64,000 nucleotides of DNA, taken from assembly GCA_947561585.1 (NCBI GenBank), contig CANNZV010000268.1:560719-624718 (forward strand), read 5' to 3'. The DNA comes from Caprella mutica. Taxonomy: Eukaryota > Arthropoda > Malacostraca > Amphipoda > Caprellidae. Below, one piece after another: positions 56,242 through 64,000 of the stretch; the first letter of the stretch is position 1, and each line of letters begins with the position of its first letter. The position numbers were made by a program, and so were the translations under genes. The notes beneath the pieces are model-generated. The model was not told the DNA's origin. It ran no database searches and saw only the letters and a program-made list of their open reading frames with translations.

Positions 56242-59200
56242 AAATTAAGTAAACATCAAATGATGTAAATATCAAATGAAGTCAACATCAAATTAAGTAA
56301 GCAACAAATGAAGTCAACATCAAATGAAGTCAACATCAAATGAAGTAAACATCAAATGAAGTAAACAACAGATGAAGCAAACATCAAATGAAGTAAACAT
56401 AAAATGAAGTAAACATCAAATGAAGTAAACATCAAATGAAGTAAACAACAAATGAGGTAAACAGCAAATGAAGTCAACATCAAATGAAGTAAACATCAAA
56501 TGAAGTAAACATCAAAAGAAGTAAACATCAAATTAAGTAAACAACAAGTGAAGTAAACAACAAATGAAGTAAACAACAAATGAGGTAAACCACAAATGAA
56601 GTCAACATCAAATGGAATAAATATCAAATGAAGTAAACAACAAATAAAGTAAACATCAAATGAAGTTAACATCAAATGAAGTAAACAACAGATGAAGCAA
56701 ACATCAAATGAAGTAAACATAAAATGAAGTAAACATCAAATGAAGTAAACATCAAATGAAGTAAACAACAAATGAGGTAAAGAGCAAATGAAGTCAACAT
56801 CAAATGAAGTAAACATCAAATGAAGTAAACATCAAAAGAAGTAAACATCAAATTAAGTAAACAACAAGTGAAGTAAACAACAAATGAAGTAAACAACAAA
56901 TGAGGTAAACCACAAATGAAGTCAACATCAAATGGAATAAATATCAAATGAAGTAAACAACAAATAAAGTAAACATCAAATGAAGTCAACATTAGATGAA
57001 GTAAACAACAAATGAGGTAACCCACAAATGAAGTCAACATCAAATGGAATAAATATCAAATGAAGTAAACAACAAATAAAGTAAACATCAAATGAAGTTA
57101 ACATCAAATGAACTAAACATCAAATAAAGTAAACAACAAATGAAGTAAACAACAAATGAAATCAACATCAAATTAAGTAAATATCAAATGAAGTAAACAT
57201 CAAATGAAGTAAACATCAAATGAAGTAAACATCAAATGAAGTAAGCAACAAATGAAGTGAACAACAAATGTCGACATCAAATAAAGTCAATATCAAATGA
57301 AGTAAGCATCAAATGAAGTAAATAACAAATGAAGTCAACATCAAATGAAGTCAACATCAAATGAAGTAACATCAAATGAAGTAAGCATTAGATGAAGTAA
57401 ACATCATATGAAGTAAACATCAAATGAAGTAAACATCAAATGAAGTCAACATCAAATGAAGTCAACATCAAATGAAGTAAACAACAATTGAAGTTAACAT
57501 CAAATGAAGTAAACAATAAATGAAGTTAAAATCAAATGAAGTCAATATCAGATGAAGTCGACATCAAATGAAGTCAACATAAAATGAAGTAAATATCAAA
57601 TGAAGTCAACATCAAATGAAGTAAACATCAAATGAAGTCAACATCAAGTGAAGTAAACATCAAATGAAGTAAACATCAAATGAAGAAAACATCAAATGAA
57701 GTAAACAACAAATGAAAAAAACATTAAATGAAGTAAACATCAAATGAAGTGAATAAAAAATGAAGTAAACAACAAATGAAGTCAACATCAAATGAAGTAA
57801 ACATCAAATGAAGTCAATATCAGATGAAGTCGACATCAAATGAAGTCAACATAAAATGAAGTAAATATCAAATGAAGTCAACATCAAATGAAGTAAACAT
57901 CAAATGAAGTCAACATAAAATAAAGTAAACATCAAATGAAGTAAACATCAAATGAAGTAGACATCAAATGAAGTAAACATCAAATGAAGTAAACTTCAAA
58001 TGAAGTAAACATCAAATGAAGAAAACATCAAATGAAGTAAGCAACAAATGGAGTAAACACACAAATGAAGTAAACATCAAATGAAGTAAACATCAAATGA
58101 AGTAAACATCAATTAATGAAGTAAATATCAAATGAAATAAACATCAAATGAAGTAAGCAACAAATGAAGTAAACACACAAATGAAGTAAACGTCAAATGA
58201 AGTAAACAACAAATGAAGTAAACAACAAGTGAAGTCAACATCAAATGAAATAAACATCAAATGGAGTAAACATCATATCAAGTAAACATCAAATGAAGTA
58301 AACATCAAATGAAGTAAACAACAAATGAAGTAAACAACAAATGAAATCAACATCAAATGAAGTCAATATCAAATGAAGTAAACATCGAATGAAGTAAACA
58401 ACAAATGAATTCAACATGAAATGAAGTCAACATCAAATGAAGTAAACATCGAATGAAGTAAACAACAAATGAAGTCAACATAAAATGAAGTCAACATCAA
58501 ATGAAGTAAACATCAAGTGAAGTAAACAACAGATGAAGTAAACATTAAATGAAGTAAACATCAAATGAAGTCAACATCAAATGAAGTAAACATCAAATGA
58601 AGTAAACATCAAATGAAGTAAACATCAAATGAAGTAAATATCAAATGAAGTAAATATCAAATGAAGTTAACATCAAATTAAGTAAACATCAAATGAAGTA
58701 AACAATAAATGAAGTAAACAACAAATGAAGTAAACATCAAATGACGTAAACATCAAATGAAGTAAACAAAGAATGAAGTAAACAACAAATGAAGTCAACA
58801 TCAAATGAAGTCAATATCAACTAAAGTAAACATCAAATGAAGCAAACACCAAATGAAGTGAACAACAAATGAAGTCAACATCAAATGAAATAAACATCAA
58901 ATGAAGAAAACAATAAATGAAGTAAACATCCGATGAAGTAAACATCAGATAAAGTAAACATCAAATGAAGTAAACAACGAATGAAGTAAACAGCAAATGA
59001 AGTCAACATCAAATGAAGTAAACATCAAATGAAGAAAACAACAATTGAAGTAAACATCAAATGAGGTAAACAAAGAATGAAGTAAACAACAAATGAAGTC
59101 AACATCAAATGAAGTCAATATCAAATGAAGTAAACATCAAATGAAGTAAACATCAAATGAAGTAAACAACAAATGAAGTCAACATCAAATGAAATAAACA

Positions 59201-59896
59201 TCAAATGAAGAAAACAACAAATGAAGTAAACATCAAATGAAGTAAACATCAAATGAAGTAAACAAAGAAAGAAGAAAACAACAAATGAAGTAAACATCAA
59301 ATGGAGTAACCATCAAATGAAGTAAACATCAAATGAATTAAACATCGAATGAAGTAAACAACAAATGAAGTTAGCATCAAATGAAGTTAACATCAGATGA
59401 AGTCAACATCAAATGAAGTAAACATCAAATGAAGTAAATATCAAATTAAGTAAACATCAAATGAAGTAAATATCAAATGAAGTCAACATCAAATGAAGTC
59501 AACATCAAATGATGTCAACATCAAATGAAGTAAACAACAAATGAAGTAAACATCAAATGAAGTAAACATCAAATGAAGTAAACATAAAATGAAGAAACAT
59601 CAAATGAAGTAAACAACAAATGAAGAAACATCTAATGAAGTAAACATCAAATGAAGTAAACAACAAATGAAGTAAACAACAAATGAAGTCAACATCAAAT
59701 GAAGTTAAAATCAAATGAAGTAATAATCAAATTAAGTAAACATCAAATGAAGTCAACATCAAATGAAGTAAACAACAAATGAAGTAAACATCAAATAAAG
59801 TAAACATCAAATGAAGTAAACATCAAATGAAGTAAACATCAAATGAAGTAAACATCAAATAAAGTAAGCAACAAATGAAGTAAACATCTATTGAAG
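56242..59896. repeat. 3.9-kb higher-order repeat, copy 2
   Basis: Second copy of 52289-56241, shorter at its right end. Substitutions include CATATCAAG near 58275 against CATATGAAG, and AACTTCAAATG near 57994 against AACATCAAATG. It has lost part of the segment near 55210-55330 and gained GAAGAAACATC units near 59592-59640. After CATCTATTGAAGTCTACATC (near 59887) the match is lost. Confidence 0.82.
56358..56986. repeat. 320-bp duplication, second occurrence
   Basis: Same structure as 52421-53049, carried along in the 3.9-kb duplication: copies at 56358-56677 and 56678-56986. A later change in the following units is GAGGTAACCCAC near 57013 against GAGGTAAACCAC near 53076. Confidence 0.85.
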
Positions 59897-61500
59897 TCTA
59901 CATCAAATGAAGTAAACATAAAATGAATAAAACATCGAATGAAGTAAACAACAAATGAAGTAAACATCAAATGAAGTCAACATCAGATGAAGTCAACATC
60001 AAATGAATTAAACATCAAGTGAAGTAAATTTCAAATTAAGTAAACATCAAATGAAGTAAATATCAAATGAAGTCAACATCAAATGAAGTCAATATCAGAT
60101 GAAGTCGACATCAAATGAAGTCAACATAAAATGAAGTAAATATCAAATGAAGTCAACATCAAATGAAGTAAACATCAAATGAAGTCAACATAAAATAAAG
60201 TAAACATCAAATGAAGTAAACATCAAATGAAGTAGACATCAAATGAAGTAAACATCAAATGAAGTAAACATCAAATGAAGTAAACATCAAATGAAGAAAA
60301 CATCAAATGAAGTAAGCAACAAATGGAGTAAACACACAAATGAAGTAAACAACAAATGAAGTAAACATGAAATGAAGTAAACATGAAATGAAGTAAACAT
60401 CAAATGAAATGAACATCAAATGAAGTAAACATCAAATGAAGTAAGCAACAAATGAAGTAAACATCAAATGAAGTAAACAACAAATGAAGTCAACAACAAA
60501 TGAAGTCAACATCAACTAAAGTAAACATCAAATGGAGTAAACATCAAATGAAGTAAACAACAAATGAAATAAACATCAAATGAAGTAAACATCAAATGAA
60601 GTCAACATCAAATGGAGTAAACATCAAATGGAGTAAACATCAAATGAAGTAAAAAACAAATGGAATAAACATCAAATGAAGTGAAAATCAAATGAAGTGA
60701 ATATCATATGAAGTAAACATCAAATGAAGTAAACAACAAATGAAGTAAACATCAAATGAAGTCAACATCAGATGAAGTCAACATCAAATGAATTGAACAT
60801 AAAGTGAAGTAAATTTCAAATTAAGTAAACATCAAATGAAATAAATATCAAATGAAGTCAACATCAAATGAATTAAACATCAAATGAAGTCAACATCAAA
60901 TGAAGTTAACAACAAATGAAGTAAACATCAAATGAAGTAAACATCAAATGAAGTAAACATCAAATGAAGAAAACATCAAATGAAGTAAACAACAAATGAA
61001 GTAAACATCAAATGAAGTAAACATCAAATGAAGTAAACAACAAATGAAGTCAACATCAAATGAAGTAAACATCAAATGAAGTAATAATCAAATGAAGTAA
61101 TAATCAAATGAAGTAAACATCAAAAGAAGTCAACATCAAAAGAAGTAAACAACAAATGAAGTAAACATCAAATAAAGTAAACATCAAATGAAGTAAACAT
61201 CAAATGAAGTAAACATCAAATGAAGTAAACATAAAATGAAATGAACATCAAATGAAGTAAACATCAAATGAAGTAAGCAACAAATGAAGTAAACATCAAA
61301 TGAAGTAAACATCAAATGAAGTAAACAACAAATAAAGTCAACAACAAATGAAGTCAACATCAACTAAAGTAAACATCAAATGGAGTAAACATCAAATGAA
61401 GTAAACAACAAATGAAATAAACATCAAATGAAGTAAACATCAAATGAAGTCAATATCATATGAAGTAAACATCAAATGAAGTAAACATCAAATGAAGTAA
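59897..61500. repeat. Irregular edge of the 16-bp array
   Basis: The last 1.6 kb before the second satellite still consists of 16-bp units, but the long HOR order is broken. 60081-60350 copies the segment around 57800-58070 (GTCGAC at 60114 against 57829). A local repeat of about 832-848 bp joins 60406-60600 to 61238-61455 (GAAATGAAC at 60406 and 61238; CAACTAAAG at 60513 and 61361). Many units carry single changes such as ATGAAATG, AATAATC and GGAGTAAAC. Confidence 0.8.
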
Positions 61501-61750
61501 AGAGTACACATTTCTTTTAATATATGATAGAGTACACATGTGTTCTAACATATGAAAGAGTACACATGTGATATAATATATGAAAGAGTACACATGTGTT
61601 CTAATATATGAAAGAGTACACATTTCTTTCAATTTATGATAGAGTACAGATGTGTTCTAATATATGAAAGAGTACACATGTGTTCTAATATATGAAAGAG
61701 TACACATGTGTTCTAATATATGAAAGAGTACACATGTGTTCTAATATATG

Positions 61751-61862
61751 AAAGAGTACACATGTGTTTTAATATATGATCGAGTACACATTTGTTCTAA
61801 TATATGAAAGAGTACACATGTGTTTTAATATATGATCGAGTACACATTTGTTCTAATATATG
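61751..61862. repeat. 56-bp dimer repeat inside the 28-bp array
   Basis: A pair of unlike units, one with GATCGAG and the other with GAAAGAG, is repeated: GATCGAG occurs at 61778 and 61834, 56 bp apart, with identical sequence between. Confidence 0.8.
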
Positions 61863-62059
61863 AAAGAGTACACATTTGTTTTAATATATGATAGAGTACA
61901 CATGTGTTCTAATATAAGAAAGAGTGCACATGTGTTCCAATATATGAAAGAGTACACATGTGTTATAATTTATGAAAGAGTACACAAGTGTTCTAATATA
62001 TGATCGAGTACACATCTGTTTTAATATATGAAAGAGTATACATATGTTTTAATATATGA

Positions 62060-63050
62060 AAGAGTACACATTTTTTTTAATATATGAAAGAGTACACATG
62101 TTTTCTAATATATGAAAGAGTACATATTTGTTTCAATATATGAAAGAATACACATGTGTTTTAATATATGAAAGAGTACACATGTGTTCTAATATATGAG
62201 AGAATACACATGTGTTCTAATATATGAAAGAGTACTCATGTGTTTTATTATATGAAAGAGTACACATGTGTTCTAATATATGAGAGAATACACATGTGTT
62301 CTAATATATTAAATAGTACACATGTTTTCTAATATATGATAGAGTACACATGTGTTATAATATAAGAAAGAGTACACATGTGTTTTAATATATGAAAGAG
62401 TATACATTTGTTTTAATATATGAAAGATTACACATTTGTTATAATTTATGAAAGAGTACACATGTGTTCCAATATATGATCGAGTACACATCTGTTTTAA
62501 TATATGAAAGATTACACATGTGTTATAATATAAGAAAGAGTGCACATGTGTTCTAATATATGAAAGAGTACACATGTGTTATAATTTATGAAAGAGTACA
62601 CATGTGTTCTATTATATATGATCGAGTACACATCTGTTTTAATATATGAAAGAGTATACATATGTTTTAATATATGAAAGATTACACATGTGTTATAATA
62701 TATGAGAGAATACACATGTGATCTAACATATGAAAGAGTACACATTTGTTTTAATATATGAAAGATTACACATGTGTTATAATATATGAGAGAATACACA
62801 TGTGTTCTAACATATGAAAGAGTACACATATGTTATAATATATGAAAGAGTAAACATGTGTTCTAATATATGAAAGAGTATACATTTGTTTTAATATATG
62901 AAAGAGTACACATGTTTTCTAATATATGAAAGAGTACATATTTGTTTCAATATATGAAAGAGTACACATGTGTTTTAATATATGAAAGAGTACACATGTG
63001 TTCTAATATATGAGAGAATACACATGTGTTCTAATATATGAAAGAGTACA
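62060..63050. repeat. 814-bp-offset HOR in the 28-bp array
   Basis: The run ending TACATATTTGTTTC (62121) followed by GAGAGAATAC units recurs with TACATATTTGTTTC at 62935, an offset of 814 bp. This is 29 units plus the 2-bp insertion near 62613. The similar stretches are about 62060-62240 and 62875-63050. Confidence 0.75.
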
Positions 63051-63290
63051 CATTTCTTTTAATATATGAAAGAGTACACATGTGTTTTAATATATGAAAA
63101 ATTACACATGTGTTCTAATATATGAAAAAGTACACATTTGTTTTAATATATGAAAGATTACACATGTGTTATAATATATGAGAGAATACACATGTGTTCT
63201 AACATATGAAAGAGTACACATATGTTATAATATATGAAAGAGTAAACATGTGTTCTAATATATGAAAGAGTTTACATTTGTTTTAATACA
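62670..63290. repeat. 84-bp and 392-bp HORs in the 28-bp array
   Basis: The marker GATTACACATG occurs at 62680 and 62764 (84 bp, three units) and again at 63156 (392 bp, fourteen units, from 62764). The sequence after 62764 and after 63156 matches through the rare GAGTAAACATG unit near 62850 and 63240. Confidence 0.78.
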
Positions 63291-63514
63291 GTATATGAAA
63301 GATTACACATGTGTTATAATATATGAGAGAATTCACATGTGTTCTAATATATGAAAGAGTACACATTTCTTTTAATATATGATAGAGTACACATGTGTTC
63401 TAATATAAGAAAGAGTGCACATGTGTTCTAATATATGAAAGAGTACACATGTGTTATAATTTATGAAAGAGTACACATGTGTCAATTTTACATTTTACCT
63501 TGAAAATTTATATC

Positions 63515-63520
63515 CACGTG
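63515..63520. promoter_or_regulatory. CACGTG palindrome (G-box/E-box core)
   Basis: A single CACGTG lies 33 bp outside the end of the 28-bp array. CACGTG is the G-box core bound by plant bHLH and bZIP factors and an E-box bound by animal and fungal bHLH factors. With no gene next to it, a regulatory role is only a possibility. Confidence 0.25.
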
Positions 63521-63735
63521 TTCATTTGATTATTATCTTTCGATTGGAATTATTTAGAAAATTCAAATCTATATAGTTTTTTAATAATTTAATAAAATAA
63601 ACTCAATGCAAAAAAGTAGCACTTAGTATATTTGTAAAATGTAGTATATTATGGATTGTACCAAATATACTAATAGAGATATGGTTCCAGCAAAAAGTCA
63701 AAACACAAACGCAAAAAAGTATGCTTTTCGCAAAA

Positions 63736-63780
63736 AGGTAGCTGAAACTACCTAAAAGAGGTAGTCACTTTACCTAAAAG
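63736..63780. repeat. Alternating inverted-repeat arms (two competing hairpins)
   Basis: AGGTAG (63736-63741) pairs with CTACCT (63748-63753) across a 6-nt loop. ACTACCT (63747-63753) pairs perfectly with AGGTAGT (63759-63765) across a 5-nt loop. A fourth arm, TACCT at 63771-63775, follows. TACCTAAAAG is also a direct repeat at 63749-63758 and 63771-63780. The middle arm can pair with either neighbour but not both. No U-run follows, so this is not a bacterial-type terminator. Confidence 0.6.
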
Positions 63781-63794
63781 TCGGTTAATAGGAG

Positions 63795-63800
<6 letters not shown>

Positions 63801-63865
<65 letters not shown>
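63801..63865. repeat. (TA)n microsatellite, 65 bp uninterrupted
   Basis: Pure alternating TA for 65 bases, preceded by GTATATG and followed by GTCTATG. Such tracts melt and extrude cruciforms easily and vary in length between individuals, so this count may reflect the assembly as much as the genome. Confidence 0.97.
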
Positions 63866-63868
<3 letters not shown>

Positions 63869-64000
63869 TATGCTAAAAGGAACTAGATGTTGAACCTATT
63901 TTCTATACATATTCAACATATTCAAATGTAGAGGAATATATAGTTCTTATTTCCAGTCATTATTTTCATTTTTCTGTACTCAAAGAAATCGGTTGCTCAG
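63866..64000. other. Unique flank right of the microsatellite, no gene seen
   Basis: 135 bp of AT-rich sequence to the window end. It has no coding signal. A 9-bp tandem duplication CATATTCAA lies at 63908-63925. Nothing else stands out. Confidence 0.65.

Larger units (their letters stand above)
1..61500. repeat. 16-bp satellite array, head-to-tail (about 3,800 units)
   Basis: The whole interval is a tandem array of a 16-bp unit whose plus-strand consensus is GAAGTAAACATCAAAT (9 A, 3 T, 2 G, 2 C; 25% GC). The commonest variants change ATC to AAC (GAAGTAAACAACAAAT) or GTAAAC to GTCAAC (GAAGTCAACATCAAAT). Rarer units are 15, 17, 18 or 19 bp long, for example GAAGTAACATCAAAT, GAAGTAAACACACAAAT, GAAGTAATTGCAACAAAT and GAAGTAAACATCAATTAAT. 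I saw no unit in inverted orientation. The array runs off the left edge of the window, so its full length is unknown. It contains no other insertion: no transposon ends, no gene and no unique sequence. It is a satellite or megasatellite of a eukaryotic nuclear genome; whether it is centromeric, subtelomeric or interstitial cannot be told from the sequence. Confidence 0.97.
61501..63482. repeat. 28-bp satellite array (about 71 units)
   Basis: A second tandem array starts abruptly. Its unit is 28 bp: GAAAGAGTACACATGTGTTC followed by TAATATAT; successive TACACATGTG motifs near 61701 and 61729 are 28 bp apart. All units seen run in the same direction. Variation is concentrated in the middle (ATGTGTTC, ATTTGTTT, ATGTGTTAT) and in the GAAAGA/GATCGA/GATAGA/GAGAGA segment. 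Two units have small insertions, AT near 62613 and CAGTA at 63289-63293. The central ACACATGTGT is a perfect 10-bp palindrome. No gene is seen; minus-strand open frames here are again products of the repeat. Confidence 0.96.
63483..63800. other. AT-rich unique flank, no gene seen
   Basis: The first non-repetitive DNA in the window begins right after the last GTACACATGTGT. It has no open frame of useful length, no tRNA or rRNA pattern and no recognisable transposon end. It holds a CACGTG site, four copies of a GCAAAAA motif (63608, 63690, 63711, 63730; three continue A/G-GTA), and the AGGTAG/CTACCT arms described separately. Composition is strongly AT-rich. It could be intergenic DNA or part of an old non-coding mobile element; I cannot say which. 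Confidence 0.7.

Noticed and set aside
2258..57043. Minus-strand open frames of 60-139 codons across the 16-bp array (for example 2258-2440, 12376-12666, 49174-49593, 56816-57043)
   Set aside because: They are the direct product of a stop-free 16-bp unit read in three frames. The proteins are the same 16-residue repeat with unit variants, their ends change whenever a unit is gained or lost, and stops are placed by ordinary repeat variants such as AATTAAG or GAACTAAAC. No promoter, splice structure or non-repeat domain is visible.
1..61500. Telomere repeat array
   Set aside because: The unit is not G-rich on either strand, does not match TTAGGG- or TTTAGGG-type repeats, and has HOR structure and internal variants unlike telomerase products.
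1..61500. Yeast-type replication origins: GTAAACATAAAATG units match the 11-bp ARS consensus on the reverse strand
   Set aside because: The match TTTTATGTTTA is exact, but it follows from AT-rich repeat content, and nothing suggests a budding yeast host. I do not call origins.
62600..62620. Small insertions breaking the 28-bp period (AT near 62613, CAGTA at 63289-63293) as possible insertion sites
   Set aside because: They are only 2 and 5 bp, without target duplications. They look like ordinary indels.
62309..62829. Two overlapping minus-strand open frames in the 28-bp array (62309-62575 and 62512-62829)
   Set aside because: Both repeat a 28-residue pattern equal to three 28-bp units. They overlap in different frames and have no independent coding signal.
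1..63482. CRISPR array
   Set aside because: There are no unique spacers between conserved repeats. The units abut directly and vary by drift, and the array is far too long.
63736..63765. Hairpin as a transcription terminator
   Set aside because: The stems are short (6-7 bp), no T-run follows, and no gene lies upstream.
63483..64000. Exon or tRNA in the unique flank
   Set aside because: I read all frames on both strands and saw only short open stretches. There is no cloverleaf or A/B-box pattern.

Overview
The window holds no gene that I can support. It is the end of a large satellite DNA domain from a eukaryotic nuclear genome. About 61.5 kb is one head-to-tail array of a 16-bp unit (plus-strand consensus GAAGTAAACATCAAAT, about 3,800 units). 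It is followed by about 2 kb of a second array with a 28-bp unit (consensus GAAAGAGTACACATGTGTTC then TAATATAT, about 71 units). The last ~520 bp are AT-rich non-repetitive flank carrying a (TA)n microsatellite. Nothing looks prokaryotic: there are no operons, ribosome binding sites, rRNA, tRNA or phage-like genes. The AT-rich flank with its long (TA)n tract would fit a plant, but the sequence does not settle the organism.

Layout. 1-61500: 16-bp satellite. Three unit types dominate: the consensus, GAAGTAAACAACAAAT, and GAAGTCAACATCAAAT. Rarer marked units (TAATTGCAAC, GCATTAGATG, ATGTCGACATC, CACACAAATG, CAATTAATG, A9/A10 runs) recur in fixed order and reveal long higher-order repeats (HORs). 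By aligning these landmarks I find tandem or interleaved duplications with offsets of 3404 bp (1-6460), 5655-5767 bp (about 7055-18471), 3122 bp (21291-27534), 3410/3379 bp (about 25510-32205), 4463 and 4271 bp (33772-42516), three copies of a 2.2-kb unit (45591 to about 52180), and 3953/3937 bp (52289 to about 59896). Nested inside them are shorter duplications of 80, 112, 320, 384, 405 and about 848 bp. 59897-61500 is a less regular edge. 61501-63482: the 28-bp array, with its own 56-, 84-, 392- and 814-bp HORs. 63483-64000: flank with a G-box-like CACGTG, repeated GCAAAAA motifs, alternating AGGTAG/CTACCT arms and 65 bp of pure TA.

Interpretation. All units seen in both arrays point the same way, and copies differ by whole 16-bp or 28-bp units plus single substitutions. 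This is the pattern expected from unequal exchange, replication slippage and segmental amplification. The minus-strand open frames (60-139 codons) come from a 16-bp unit with no stop codon on that strand, so every three units give the same 16-residue repeat; I do not call them genes. The most interesting points are the layered HOR architecture, a measurable unit-number polymorphism at one site inside the HORs, the sharp junction between the two satellites (which may share a core), and the dense sequence motifs that the repeat puts on the chromosome.
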